This document shows, one piece after another, positions 25,570-34,201 of a stretch of DNA of 64,000 bases. Each line of letters starts with the position of its first letter. The stretch's first letter is position 1. The notes under the pieces are model-generated. The model was not told the DNA's origin. It saw nothing but the letters and a program-made list of their open reading frames with translations, and did no database searches. Both the position numbers and the translations under genes were made by a program. Source of the stretch: Herpetosiphon giganteus (GTDB lineage: Bacteria > Chloroflexota > Chloroflexia > Chloroflexales > Herpetosiphonaceae); assembly GCF_016907925.1 (NCBI RefSeq), contig NZ_JAFBCZ010000004.1, positions 62,001 through 126,000 on the forward strand, given 5' to 3'.

Positions 25570-27708
25570 TTATTCGGCTTGCATGCCTGGTACATAGTAT
25601 TGGGCTACGTAATCTTTGAGCATGCGGCGGAAGCTAAATTCTGGCGCAACCGTGCGAATCGATTCCTTCATGGTTGCAATCCACTTGTGGGGCAAGCCAT
25701 TGGCATCGCGCTCGTAGAAGGCTGGCACAACCTCGTTTTCCAGCAAGCTATACAACGATTCAGCATCGTCAATATCTTGTTGTTCGAGATCGTCGTAGCC
25801 AGCTTCGCGGCCAATCGCCCAGCCGTTCTTGCCGTTGTAGGCTTCGCGCCACCAACCATCAAGCACGCTCAGGTTTGGCACACCGTTCATGCCAGCTTTT
25901 TCGCCGCTGGTGCCCGATGCTTCCAATGGTCGGCGTGGGTTGTTCAACCATACGTCAACGCTTTGCACCAAATGGCGGCCAACATTAATATCATATTCTT
26001 CAATAAAGAAGATCTTGCCGCGCAGCTCTGGGTCGCGAGCCATGTTGTAGACGGCACGAATAAAGCTCTTGCCTGGCTCATCTGCTGGGTGCGATTTACC
26101 AGCAAAAATAATTTGCACTGGGCGCTCTGGATTGTTCAGAATTCGCTTGATCCGATCCAAATCGCGGAAAATCAAGGTAGCCCGTTTGTACGTTGCAAAC
26201 CGCCGCGCAAAGCCAATCAACAAGGCATTCGGATTAACATCGCCGCTAATTGCATCGTCGCGGTGATAGCCAAGTCGGCGTTGGCGTTGCCAAGCGCGTT
26301 CGCGAATAAAGCGCGCCAAATCGTGCTTCAAGCCAGAGTGCACGCCCCAAAGCACTTCATCGGGCATGTTGGTGATGCGATCCCAAGTTGTAGGCTCGTC
26401 CATCACTTCGCGCCAACCAGCGCCAAGCACCGAATCATACATATTGGCCATGGCTGGAGCCAACCAAGTATCCGAATGCACACCGTTGGTCACATGGCCA
26501 ATTGGCACTTCATCAACCGATTTGCCTGGATACAAGAACTGCCACATTTGGCGAGCCACAGCGCCGTGCAATTCGCTCACGCCGTTATGATATTCCGATA
26601 AGCGCAAGGCCAGCACGGTCATGCTGAAGGTTGGCCCCCAGCTTTGTTGCTGCAAAGCAATATTCATAAAGGTATCGCGATCGATGCCCAGTTGTGGCCA
26701 ATAGTTGTGGAAGAATTGATCGATCAAATCGAGTGGGAAGGCATCGTTGCCAGCTGGCACAGGGGTGTGGGTCGTAAAGACTGAACGCTTGCGCACTTCG
26801 GCAACGGCATGCTCAAGATTTTCGCCGCGCTGCACCCGTTCGCGCAATAATTCTAAGCCCAAAAATGCTGAGTGGCCTTCGTTCATATGCCAAACAGTTG
26901 GGTTGATGTTGAGGGCGCGTAACACCCGCACGCCTGCAATCCCCAAGATAATTTCTTGCGCCACCCGCAGCCATTGATCGCCACCATACAAACGGGCCGA
27001 CAATTCGCGATCTTCAGGCCGATTTTCGTCAACATCGGTATCCATCAGCAGCAAGGTAATGCGGCCAACTTGGAAGCGCCACACTTTAACAAACACCGTG
27101 CGCCCAGGCAGATCGACGCTTACACGCAGTTCGCTGCCATCGCTATTGCGCACCACCAAGGCTGGCAATTCGGCAAAATTCAAGCGTTCGTAGAGCGCTT
27201 CTTGGGTGCCTTCGCTATTGATAAATTGGCGAAAATAGCCTTGGGGATATAAAAAGCCAACCCCAACAAACGGCAAGCCAATATCGCTGGCTTCTTTACA
27301 ATGGTCGCCCGACAAAATGCCCAAGCCCCCAGAGTAAATTGGCAACGATTCGTGAATGCCAAACTCAGCCGAAAAATAGGCAATCGTGTGATCTTTATGG
27401 TCAGGATGGGTGCGGGCAAACCAAGTGCGATCATCACGCATATAATGATCAAATTTGATCGTTACCCGATCATACTGGGCCAAATAATTGCTATCAAGGG
27501 CTTTTTGTTCGAGGCTAGCTAAGCTAACTTCACGCAAAAATTTCACCGGATTATGGCCCGTGCGCTCCCATAACGTTGCATCAATCGTTTGGTACAGTGC
27601 TTGGGCTTCTGGTTGCCAGCTCCACCAAAGGTTATAGGCCAACTCATAGAGTCGGTTAATCCGTTGGGGCAACGGGGCAAACTGCGGTGGTAATTCAGCA
27701 ACGTTCAT
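25570..27708 (-). CDS. glgP: Alpha-glucan phosphorylase (GT35)
   Basis: Releases glucose-1-phosphate from alpha-1,4-glucans using a pyridoxal-phosphate cofactor. The 712-residue length fits the shorter, non-animal branch. The N-terminal YELAYNLWWSWQPEAQ is the DUF3417 segment typical of this branch. SAEFGIHESLPIYSGGLG, WHMNEGHSAF and the PLP-region EASGTSGEKAGMNGVPNLSVLDG are all present. AAGGAG precedes the ATG. Its promoter lies upstream on the right side, so it is a separate unit from the amylosucrase operon, though the two enzymes would work on the same glucan. Confidence 0.9.
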   Translation of the reverse strand: MNVAELPPQFAPLPQRINRLYELAYNLWWSWQPEAQALYQTIDATLWERTGHNPVKFLREVSLASLEQKALDSNYLAQYDRVTIKFDHYMRDDRTWFARTHPDHKDHTIAYFSAEFGIHESLPIYSGGLGILSGDHCKEASDIGLPFVGVGFLYPQGYFRQFINSEGTQEALYERLNFAELPALVVRNSDGSELRVSVDLPGRTVFVKVWRFQVGRITLLLMDTDVDENRPEDRELSARLYGGDQWLRVAQEIILGIAGVRVLRALNINPTVWHMNEGHSAFLGLELLRERVQRGENLEHAVAEVRKRSVFTTHTPVPAGNDAFPLDLIDQFFHNYWPQLGIDRDTFMNIALQQQSWGPTFSMTVLALRLSEYHNGVSELHGAVARQMWQFLYPGKSVDEVPIGHVTNGVHSDTWLAPAMANMYDSVLGAGWREVMDEPTTWDRITNMPDEVLWGVHSGLKHDLARFIRERAWQRQRRLGYHRDDAISGDVNPNALLIGFARRFATYKRATLIFRDLDRIKRILNNPERPVQIIFAGKSHPADEPGKSFIRAVYNMARDPELRGKIFFIEEYDINVGRHLVQSVDVWLNNPRRPLEASGTSGEKAGMNGVPNLSVLDGWWREAYNGKNGWAIGREAGYDDLEQQDIDDAESLYSLLENEVVPAFYERDANGLPHKWIATMKESIRTVAPEFSFRRMLKDYVAQYYVPGMQAE

Positions 27709-27849
27709 TGCAACTCCTTGTACTACGATTAATTAAAAAACGATGCCGCTAGCCAGAAAGAGCCTGCCGCAACATCGCGTTGTTTGTTTTGAGCCTGAAC
27801 GTTAGTGCCTATTATGGCTTAAAAGCGGGGGAGTTGCAACCGTTTTTGA

Positions 27850-28320
27850 AAGGATGAAGGATGAAGGATGAGGGATGAAGGGGCTAGGGTTCAGGCTATC
27901 GGCTATTGGCTGAAAGGGATCAGGATTCAGGGATGAGGCTATTGGCTATAGGTTATCGAAGATTTCTTGCAATGACAACAATTGTTCCGATAGCCATCAG
28001 CCTAGAGCCAAAAGCCACCTCCCCTTCGCGATCTTCGCGTCCTTCGTGGTTTCCATCCTTCGTGCTCTTCGTGTCCTTCGTGGCCAAAAGAAACCCAATC
28101 TGAGTCAATCTGTGCCAATCTGTAGCTAAAAAACTTAACCTTCGCGATCTTCGCGTCCTTCGTGGTTTCCATCCTTCGTGCTTTTCGTGGCCTTCGTGGC
28201 CAAAAGAAACCCAATCTGAGTCAATCTGTGCCAATCTGTGGCTAAAAAACTTAACCTTCGCGATCTTCGCGTTCTTCGCGGTTTCCATCCTTCGTGCTCT
28301 TCGTGTCCTTCGTGGATCGA
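27850..28320. repeat. Intergenic word-repeat mosaic with a tandem array
   Basis: The left part (27850-28020) holds GGATGAAGGATGAAGGATGA words and GGCTATCGGCTATTGGCT words. The right part is a tandem array annotated separately. The block runs up to the stop codon of the fused permease gene. Apparent reading frames here only reflect the repeat and are not genes. Confidence 0.8.
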
Positions 28321-28322
28321 AA
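28023..28322. repeat. 116-bp tandem repeat, about 2.6 copies
   Basis: Copies begin at 28023, 28139 and 28255, and the third is cut after about 68 bases. Each begins CCTTCGCGATCTTCGCGTCC and contains a run of CTTCGTG units and then AATCTGAGTCAATCTGTGCC. The copies differ at only a few positions, so the duplication is recent. There are no unique spacers, so this is not a CRISPR array. Confidence 0.9.
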
Positions 28323-30338
28323 CTATACGCGGCGCGCCCGTGCCCGATACAGCACCGTCAAATAGAGCATCAAGCCAAAACTCAGAAAATTTGCGCCCCG
28401 TGGATTGATTGCGCTCCAAAACCAATTACCAGTTTGCTCACGCAAATCATCAAAAAGCTTGCCCACCTTGGGAATCAACAAAAGATCATAGCCCAACACC
28501 AAACATGCAGCAATCAACGGGGCAATAATTCGCCGCGAGCCAGCCAAAACCACAATAATTAACGCAATTGCTGAAACCCGAAATTCGGCTAAACCAGGTG
28601 AAATATAGCTAAAACTCGCCGCAAATAAGCCGCCAGCCAAGGCTGCCACACTGCCGCCCCAGGTATAGGCCAAACGCCTGATTGCGATCGGCTCAACCCC
28701 AACGCTTGCCGCCGCCAATTCATCGCTGGCCAAGGCCGCCAACGCCCGCCCATAGCGCGAACGAAGCAGGTTGTAGCCAAGCATACCAACCCCAACAACA
28801 ACCGCCAAAAGTGCATAATAGCTTGCACTCGGGGCAGCTAAATCGAGGCCGAAGAGCTGCAAATTGGGCACGCCAGCAATTCCACTTGCGCCGTTGGTCA
28901 CGCTGCGCCAGTTTTGGGCAATGCGATGGGCAATCACGCCCAAGGCAAATGTGACGATCGCCAACAATTCATTATCTAAGCGTGCTGCCAAAACGCCAAT
29001 CAGCCAGCCAAACAAGCCACCACATAAACAGCAAACGACGATAATTCCCGCCAATTCGCCCGATGCTAACCAGGTTTGCCAGCCGCCATGCAAGCCAGTG
29101 CTCAGCAAAGCAACCAAATAGGCCCCCAGCACAAATGGCGCAGCATAGCCAAGATCAAGCATGCCGCCCCAACCAACAATCACATTTAAGCCCAAGGCCA
29201 GCAAGCCATAAATTAAAATTTGAATTGCCGCAACTTGAATGCCCAATTCAAACCAACTATTGAGCAATGGTACGCAGGCCAGCAAGCCAGGAATTAACAA
29301 CCAACGCCAGCTTTGTTTTACAGACTGAACTGTGCTAACAATTGCTGCATTAATCGGGCTATCGTTGCTTGGCTGCTGGCGCAGCACAACAATTAACACT
29401 AATAAGCCAAGCGTGAGTGCCGGAGTCCATTGAGCCGCAATAAAATAATCGCTGAAGGCTGCCAACAAACCCAACGCCAAGCCACTCAGCAAGGCTCCCA
29501 ACGGGCGGCCAATCCCGCCAAGCAAGGCAGCAGTAAAGGCAATTAAGCCACTTTGCGCCCCATAATTGGTATAGGGTGCGGTGTAATATAAGGCAAATAG
29601 CAAAGCCGCCAAGCCTGCCAAAGCCCCGCCAAGCGCAAAAGTTTGGCGCAAGGTCGCGCTATAGTTGATTCCACAGAGTTGGGCCATGGTTGGGTCGGCA
29701 GCGCTTGCCTGCAATTTCCAGCCAAAACGGGTGCGTTTGAGCAACCAATGCACGCCGAACGCCACCAGCAGCGCTAGCCCCACAACAATCAAATCTTTGC
29801 CCTGCAACACCAGCGCCGCATCGCCAAACAAATTGCCATGCGGCAACAAATCGGGCACGTTAATCCGCGCTACTTCAGGTATCCCAGGCACACTGCGATG
29901 CTCGCCTGGAATCACTGCGTTGGTCAAGGTACGCACAAACAAAGCCGCTTGGTAGAGCATGAACGAGATGCCGAGGGTTGCCATCAATGGCGCTAAACGG
30001 GATGCGCCGCGAAAAGGCCGAAAGCCAATCTGCTCGATAATTACGCCTGTGCCAGCCCCAACCAAGCCACATATTAACAAAACCGCCAGCAAGCCAAAGC
30101 CAAGCCACCACCAAGCCTGACCAACCTGCAAGCCCAAAATTGCAATCGATTCGGCAGCCAACACCGTGAGCAACGAAAATAAATCGCCATGAGCAAAATT
30201 GAGCATGCGCACAACGCTATATACCAACGTAACGCTAATCGCATTCAAGCCAATAATCGCCCCATTGGCCAAGCCAAAAATAACCAATTGCAGCAAAAGC
30301 TGGCTACACGAAAACTGGGCACCACCACAAGCAGTCAT
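28323..30338 (-). CDS. Fused LivH-LivM branched-chain amino acid type permease
   Basis: The 671-residue protein joins two ABC permeases in one chain. Residues 1-320 are LivH-like (ISVTLVYSVVRMLNFAHGDLFSL; LFALYYTAPYTNYG). Residues 340-671 are LivM-like (GLNVIVGWGGMLDLGYAAPFVLGAYL; SVTNGASGIAGVPNL). Together they would form the membrane channel of a branched-chain amino acid, urea or related importer. No LivF, LivG or binding-protein gene is near, so the rest of the system is elsewhere. GGGGGA precedes ATG 30338; TTG 30353 is in frame but sits ahead of that site. The stop abuts an intergenic repeat. Confidence 0.85.
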   Translation of the reverse strand: MTACGGAQFSCSQLLLQLVIFGLANGAIIGLNAISVTLVYSVVRMLNFAHGDLFSLLTVLAAESIAILGLQVGQAWWWLGFGLLAVLLICGLVGAGTGVIIEQIGFRPFRGASRLAPLMATLGISFMLYQAALFVRTLTNAVIPGEHRSVPGIPEVARINVPDLLPHGNLFGDAALVLQGKDLIVVGLALLVAFGVHWLLKRTRFGWKLQASAADPTMAQLCGINYSATLRQTFALGGALAGLAALLFALYYTAPYTNYGAQSGLIAFTAALLGGIGRPLGALLSGLALGLLAAFSDYFIAAQWTPALTLGLLVLIVVLRQQPSNDSPINAAIVSTVQSVKQSWRWLLIPGLLACVPLLNSWFELGIQVAAIQILIYGLLALGLNVIVGWGGMLDLGYAAPFVLGAYLVALLSTGLHGGWQTWLASGELAGIIVVCCLCGGLFGWLIGVLAARLDNELLAIVTFALGVIAHRIAQNWRSVTNGASGIAGVPNLQLFGLDLAAPSASYYALLAVVVGVGMLGYNLLRSRYGRALAALASDELAAASVGVEPIAIRRLAYTWGGSVAALAGGLFAASFSYISPGLAEFRVSAIALIIVVLAGSRRIIAPLIAACLVLGYDLLLIPKVGKLFDDLREQTGNWFWSAINPRGANFLSFGLMLYLTVLYRARARRV

Positions 30339-30391
30339 TGTGATTTCCCCCAAGCATAGTGAGAATATGGATGTATGGAGAGGTTAAAGTA

Positions 30392-30419
30392 AAGAGCGAA
30401 CTCGTGTAAGTTCGCTCTT
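30392..30419 (-). terminator. Intrinsic terminator after ppk
   Basis: An 11-bp perfect stem (AAGAGCGAACT at 30392-30402 and its complement at 30409-30419) is followed on the minus strand by TTTACTTT. It lies directly after the polyphosphate kinase stop and before the permease gene. Confidence 0.75.
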
Positions 30420-30427
30420 ATGGTAGC

Positions 30428-32515
30428 TTAAGCGGTGTGGCGACGCAAAAAAGAGAGCTGGCTATCGAATGGCTCTTCGCCAGTAGGTGGCAGCGCACAG
30501 CCATACAAACCATTAGGCAGCAACACGCGCGCTTTAGCAGTGTCGCGCCATGCCACGCCCAAAATCTCTTCACGAACGTAGTTCAACAAACTCGGATCTT
30601 CGATTGGAAACAAGACCTCGACCCGTCGATCTAAGTTGCGCTCCATCAAATCGGCGCTGCCAACATACAATTGCTCGTCACCGCCGTTACGCGCATAATA
30701 CAGCCGACTATGCTCCAAAAAGCGCCCAACAATGCTGCGAACCTGAATATGTTCGCTCAAGCCTTCAACCCCAGGCCGCAACGAGCACATGCCCCGCACC
30801 AAGAGCTGAATTTCAACCCCAGCTTGCGAAGCGCGATAGAGCAACTGAATAATTGTTGGGTCAACCAGCGAATTCATTTTGAAAAAGAGTTTGCCGCCAC
30901 GCCCAGCTTGCTGATGCTGAATCTCGCGCTCAATCATTTGGGTCAAGCGGCGGCGTAGGTTAATTGGCGCAATCCACAATTTGCGAAAGTGGTTTTGGCG
31001 CGAATAGCCAGTCAAATAATTAAATAAATCCGAGGCATCAGCCCCAAATTCCTGATTGCAGGTCAACAAGCCAAGATCCGTGTAAATATTGGCGGTCACT
31101 GCGTTGTAATTGCCAGTACCAAGGTGCAAATAGCGCGACAAGCCATCACGTTCTTTGCGCACGACCAAGGCCACCTTGCAGTGCGTTTTCAAGCCCATCA
31201 AGCCATAGACTACATGCACGCCCTCGCGTTCAAGCGCCTTGGCCCATTCAATGTTATTTTCTTCATCAAAGCGCGCTTTAAGCTCCACCAACACCGCAAC
31301 TTGCTTATCGTTCTCGCGGGCTTTGAGCAAGGCCTTGACGATGGGCGAATTCGAACCAACCCGATAGAGGGTTTGCTTAATCGCCAACACATTTGGATCA
31401 CGCGCTGCTGCCTGCAAAAAATCAACGACAGGGGTGAAGGAATCAAAGGGATGGTGCAACAGCACATCGCGGCGTTGCACCACATTAAATAAATCTTCGC
31501 CAGTTGAAAGTACCGCTGGCACGCTTGGCTTGAATGGTGGCAACTTCAACTGCCAACGCTCCAAGCGCACAACGCTCATGAGGCTGCTCAAATCAAGCGC
31601 ACCATTTAATTGATACACATCGTCGCGCTCAACTTCAAGATTCTCAATCAGCAATTCAACAATCCGCGGCGGCATACTCGAATGCACCGAGAGCTTGGTT
31701 ACCGAGCCAAAGCGGCGTTGACGCACGCCAGCCTGAATTGTCTCAAGCAAGTCGGCGGCTTCATCTTCTTCAATTTCAACATCGGCGTTGCGAATAACCC
31801 GAAAAGTATATGCTTCGGAAACCTGCATGCCAGGAAATAGCGTGCTAATATTTTCGGCAATAATTTGTTCGAGCCACGTAAAACAGACCGTATTTGGCTG
31901 CTCACTGGGCACTGCCACCAAGCGCGGCAACGAAGCAGGCACTTTAATGCGGGCAAAATGCTCATCATTATCAGGGTCTTGAATCACAACTGCCAAATTC
32001 AAGCTCAAATTGGAAATATGCGGAAACGGATGGCCTGGATCAAAAGCCAAGGGAGTCAATACAGGGAAAATTTCATTATCAAAATAATTTTTCAGCCATG
32101 CTTGTTGATGAATCGAAAGCTGGCCATATTCGTGAATAAAAATGCCCTCAGCTGCAAGTTTTGGTTGCAAATCTTGGGCAAAACATGAGCGTTGCAATTC
32201 CATCAATGGCGCAACCGCGGCGCGAATTGCCCGCAACTGCTCAAGCGGCGTTTTGCCATCAGCTGAGCGCTCAAACACCCGTGCTGCAACTTGCTGGCGA
32301 ATACCCGAAACCCGAATCATAAAAAACTCATCGAGATTGGTGCTGAAGATCGCCAAAAATTTCACGCGCTCCAACAAGGGCAACGAAGGATCAAGCGCTT
32401 CTTCTAAAACGCGGCGATGAAAAGCCAGCGCACTCAATTCACGATTCAGAAAATTTTTCGGGTCAGCCAGATTCAGTGGTTCAGCAACTGTGTCGTAAGT
32501 TAGCAACTCAGCCAT
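30428..32515 (-). CDS. ppk1: Polyphosphate kinase 1
   Basis: Makes inorganic polyphosphate from ATP and also works in reverse. The 695-residue length is typical. The N-terminal helical domain begins with FLNRELSALAFHRRVLEEA and includes FSTNLDEFFMIRVSG. The catalytic half has VYGLMGLKTHCKVALVV, whose His is the autophosphorylated residue, followed by YLHLGTGNYN. C-terminal VEVLFPIEDP is also conserved. ATG 32515 gives the usual length; the 28 upstream in-frame codons contain no family homology. It appears to be a single-gene unit with its own terminator. Confidence 0.93.
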   Translation of the reverse strand: MAELLTYDTVAEPLNLADPKNFLNRELSALAFHRRVLEEALDPSLPLLERVKFLAIFSTNLDEFFMIRVSGIRQQVAARVFERSADGKTPLEQLRAIRAAVAPLMELQRSCFAQDLQPKLAAEGIFIHEYGQLSIHQQAWLKNYFDNEIFPVLTPLAFDPGHPFPHISNLSLNLAVVIQDPDNDEHFARIKVPASLPRLVAVPSEQPNTVCFTWLEQIIAENISTLFPGMQVSEAYTFRVIRNADVEIEEDEAADLLETIQAGVRQRRFGSVTKLSVHSSMPPRIVELLIENLEVERDDVYQLNGALDLSSLMSVVRLERWQLKLPPFKPSVPAVLSTGEDLFNVVQRRDVLLHHPFDSFTPVVDFLQAAARDPNVLAIKQTLYRVGSNSPIVKALLKARENDKQVAVLVELKARFDEENNIEWAKALEREGVHVVYGLMGLKTHCKVALVVRKERDGLSRYLHLGTGNYNAVTANIYTDLGLLTCNQEFGADASDLFNYLTGYSRQNHFRKLWIAPINLRRRLTQMIEREIQHQQAGRGGKLFFKMNSLVDPTIIQLLYRASQAGVEIQLLVRGMCSLRPGVEGLSEHIQVRSIVGRFLEHSRLYYARNGGDEQLYVGSADLMERNLDRRVEVLFPIEDPSLLNYVREEILGVAWRDTAKARVLLPNGLYGCALPPTGEEPFDSQLSFLRRHTA

Positions 32516-32625
32516 GGGACGCTTCTTTCCACATTCATACATAATCAAACGGCTTGACCATTGTAGGGCAAAAACGATGCCAAGCAAGCCTAAAACCATC
32601 TATTTCGCTGAAATTTAACCAAGCT

Positions 32626-33006
32626 TTAAAGATAGAACTGATCGCGATTTTCATCCTCGTGGACAGCCCCAGTGATGGCGAGAATGCCAATCCAGAAGCC
32701 GCGCGAAACCCGATAGCAAAAGAGTTGAAAAATACTAAGCACACTAATTAAACCAGCAGTGCCGAGGATTAAATGGGCGGGCCATTGCCAGACCAGAATT
32801 AATGCGCCAGCAAAGCCAAGCGCAACCGTGATCGTTAATGAAATGCCCATTGCGCCCGTGCTTTGGTCGCCAGTGCCCTCATAGCGTAGGCCGCAGGCAG
32901 CACAGCCCTCGTTCAGGCCAAAAAATGTTTTGAACATACGCCCATAGCCGCATGTGGGGCAACGCCCAGCTAAGCCACGCCAGAGCATCAAAAGTGCGTT
33001 AAACAT
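32626..33006 (-). CDS. DUF983 family membrane protein
   Basis: The 126-residue protein has an N-terminal zinc-ribbon-like pair of CxxC knuckles (GRCPTCGYGRMF and EGCAACGLRYE) followed by two membrane helices and a Phe/Trp-rich end. This is the DUF983 pattern, often encoded near cytochrome oxidase genes, function unknown. AAGGA six bases before ATG 33006 decides the start; in-frame ATGs at 33012 and 33045 are less well placed. It stands alone here, with no oxidase genes in the window. Confidence 0.75.
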   Translation of the reverse strand: MFNALLMLWRGLAGRCPTCGYGRMFKTFFGLNEGCAACGLRYEGTGDQSTGAMGISLTITVALGFAGALILVWQWPAHLILGTAGLISVLSIFQLFCYRVSRGFWIGILAITGAVHEDENRDQFYL

Positions 33007-33147
33007 CGGCATTCCTTGCGCCAAAACTGCCCGTGCATAATCCATAAGTCCTGTTATAGCCTAGGCCAGGCCTAAAAAGCTGTGCAACAAGACGATTTAT
33101 GCGGTATGATAGCGAAAATTACTCCGGAGTGAGCAGCAAACTCACGC

Positions 33148-33177
33148 TTGCCGAGTAGCAATATCATACCGTATAAT
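33148..33177 (+). promoter_or_regulatory. Sigma70-type promoter of rsbS
   Basis: TTGCCG (33148-33153) and a perfect TATAAT (33172-33177) are separated by 18 bases. A GGTATGATA word at about 33104 and its inverted copy TATCATACC at 33162-33170 flank the region, the second lying inside the spacer. This suggests a regulator-binding inverted repeat. Confidence 0.7.
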
Positions 33178-33243
33178 ACGCATAGACTCCATTCGCAAGC
33201 TTTTGTTGTGGCTCATCTTCGCGTTCGACTTCAGGGAGGCCGC

Positions 33244-33627
33244 TTGGACATCGTTAATATTCCAATTCTTAAGCTCGAGAACTTTTTAATTGCTTCAGTT
33301 CAGGTTGCCCTGTATGACATGCAAGCAATTCAGTTCAAAGACGCGGTTCTCCAGAAGATCTATGAGACCAAAGCAAAAGGGGTCATCATCGATCTAACGG
33401 CGATGGATGTACTAGACAGCTTCGTAGGCCGCTTAATTAGTGATATTGCGGCGATGGCACGCCTGATGGGGACAACCGTTGTTATTACAGGGTTGCAACC
33501 TGCCGTCGCAATTACGTTGGTAGAGCTGGGGCTTGAGTTGCCTGGTGTCACAACGGCGCTGAATTTGGAAAAAGGCATCGCTAAGTTGCGGCTGATTACG
33601 GAGAACAATGCGGATGGCAATGCCTAA
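33244..33627 (+). CDS. rsbS: RsbS-like STAS domain anti-sigma antagonist
   Basis: A 127-residue STAS protein of the stressosome RsbS type (PILKLENFLIASVQVALYD, VIIDLTAMDVLDSFVGRLI). With the TTG at 33244 as start, the phosphorylatable serine in LDSF is residue 59, exactly the number in Bacillus subtilis RsbS. This and GGGAGG four bases upstream fix the start. RsbS is phosphorylated by RsbT, releasing it to activate a partner. The next gene is RsbT and overlaps by 20 bases. No RsbR sensor is beside them. Confidence 0.85.
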   Translation: MDIVNIPILKLENFLIASVQVALYDMQAIQFKDAVLQKIYETKAKGVIIDLTAMDVLDSFVGRLISDIAAMARLMGTTVVITGLQPAVAITLVELGLELPGVTTALNLEKGIAKLRLITENNADGNA

Positions 33628-34021
33628 TAAAGTCATCACAATTCAGAGCGACCTCGACATTGTGGCGGCACGGATGGCAGCCCGCGATATGGCTAAGTCA
33701 ATGGGCTTTGGCGCTATCGACCAAGCACGGATTGCTACCGCGATCTCCGAACTGGCACGGAATATTTATCTCTATGCCGGTGAAGGTACTGTCACAGTGA
33801 GCGAAATACAACAGGGGCTCCGCAAAGGGCTTCAGGTCGTCTGCGAAGACCAAGGGCCAGGTATCGAGGATATTAGCCTCGTAATGCAAGATGGCTATAC
33901 CACCTCCAAGGGGATGGGGATGGGGATGCCAGGTGCAAAGCGGCTCATGGACGAGTTCGAAATTGAATCGATCGTCGGCGAAGGTACCAAAATTACCTGC
34001 CGTAAATGGAAACGCCCCTAA
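33608..34021 (+). CDS. rsbT: RsbT-like serine kinase / switch protein
   Basis: The 137-residue GHKL-family kinase has the N-box ARIATAISELARNIYLYA, the G1 motif CEDQGPGIED and the G2-like TTSKGMGMGMPGAKRL, as in RsbT and related anti-sigma kinases. It would phosphorylate RsbS on Ser59 and, once free, activate a downstream phosphatase or other target. No RsbU-type phosphatase is adjacent, so the target is unknown. The start at 33608 overlaps rsbS and has GGAG four bases upstream; ATG 33620 is also possible. Confidence 0.85.
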   Translation: MRMAMPNKVITIQSDLDIVAARMAARDMAKSMGFGAIDQARIATAISELARNIYLYAGEGTVTVSEIQQGLRKGLQVVCEDQGPGIEDISLVMQDGYTTSKGMGMGMPGAKRLMDEFEIESIVGEGTKITCRKWKRP

Positions 34022-34048
34022 GCTTCAGATGTTTGTAATAGCACGTCC

Positions 34049-34079
34049 AAGAGCAGCACCTGCTGCTCTTTTATTATTT
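34049..34079 (+). terminator. Intrinsic terminator after rsbT
   Basis: A 10-bp perfect stem (AAGAGCAGCA at 34049-34058 and TGCTGCTCTT at 34061-34070) has a very short loop and is followed by TTATTATTTA. It closes the rsbS-rsbT unit. Confidence 0.8.
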
Positions 34080-34201
34080 AACGAGAATACGGACGCTCGC
34101 AAGGACAAAAAGATGGACAGACTTGCGGACAACACGATCGTATTATCGCGATACAATCAGTGTGTGATCATCAATAACTCATTGTTGGAGGAAGTTCGTC
34201 T

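Noticed and set aside
28023-28322. Possible CRISPR array
   Set aside because: Copies are 116 bp with no unique spacers between short repeats and no cas genes; it is a plain tandem repeat.
27953-28425. Minus-strand open frames giving HEGHEEHEG-type proteins
   Set aside because: They are produced by the word repeats, lack ribosome sites and change frame between copies.
33148-33243. Longer N-terminus for RsbS
   Set aside because: It overlaps a good promoter, and the TTG at 33244 has GGGAGG and puts the key serine at position 59.
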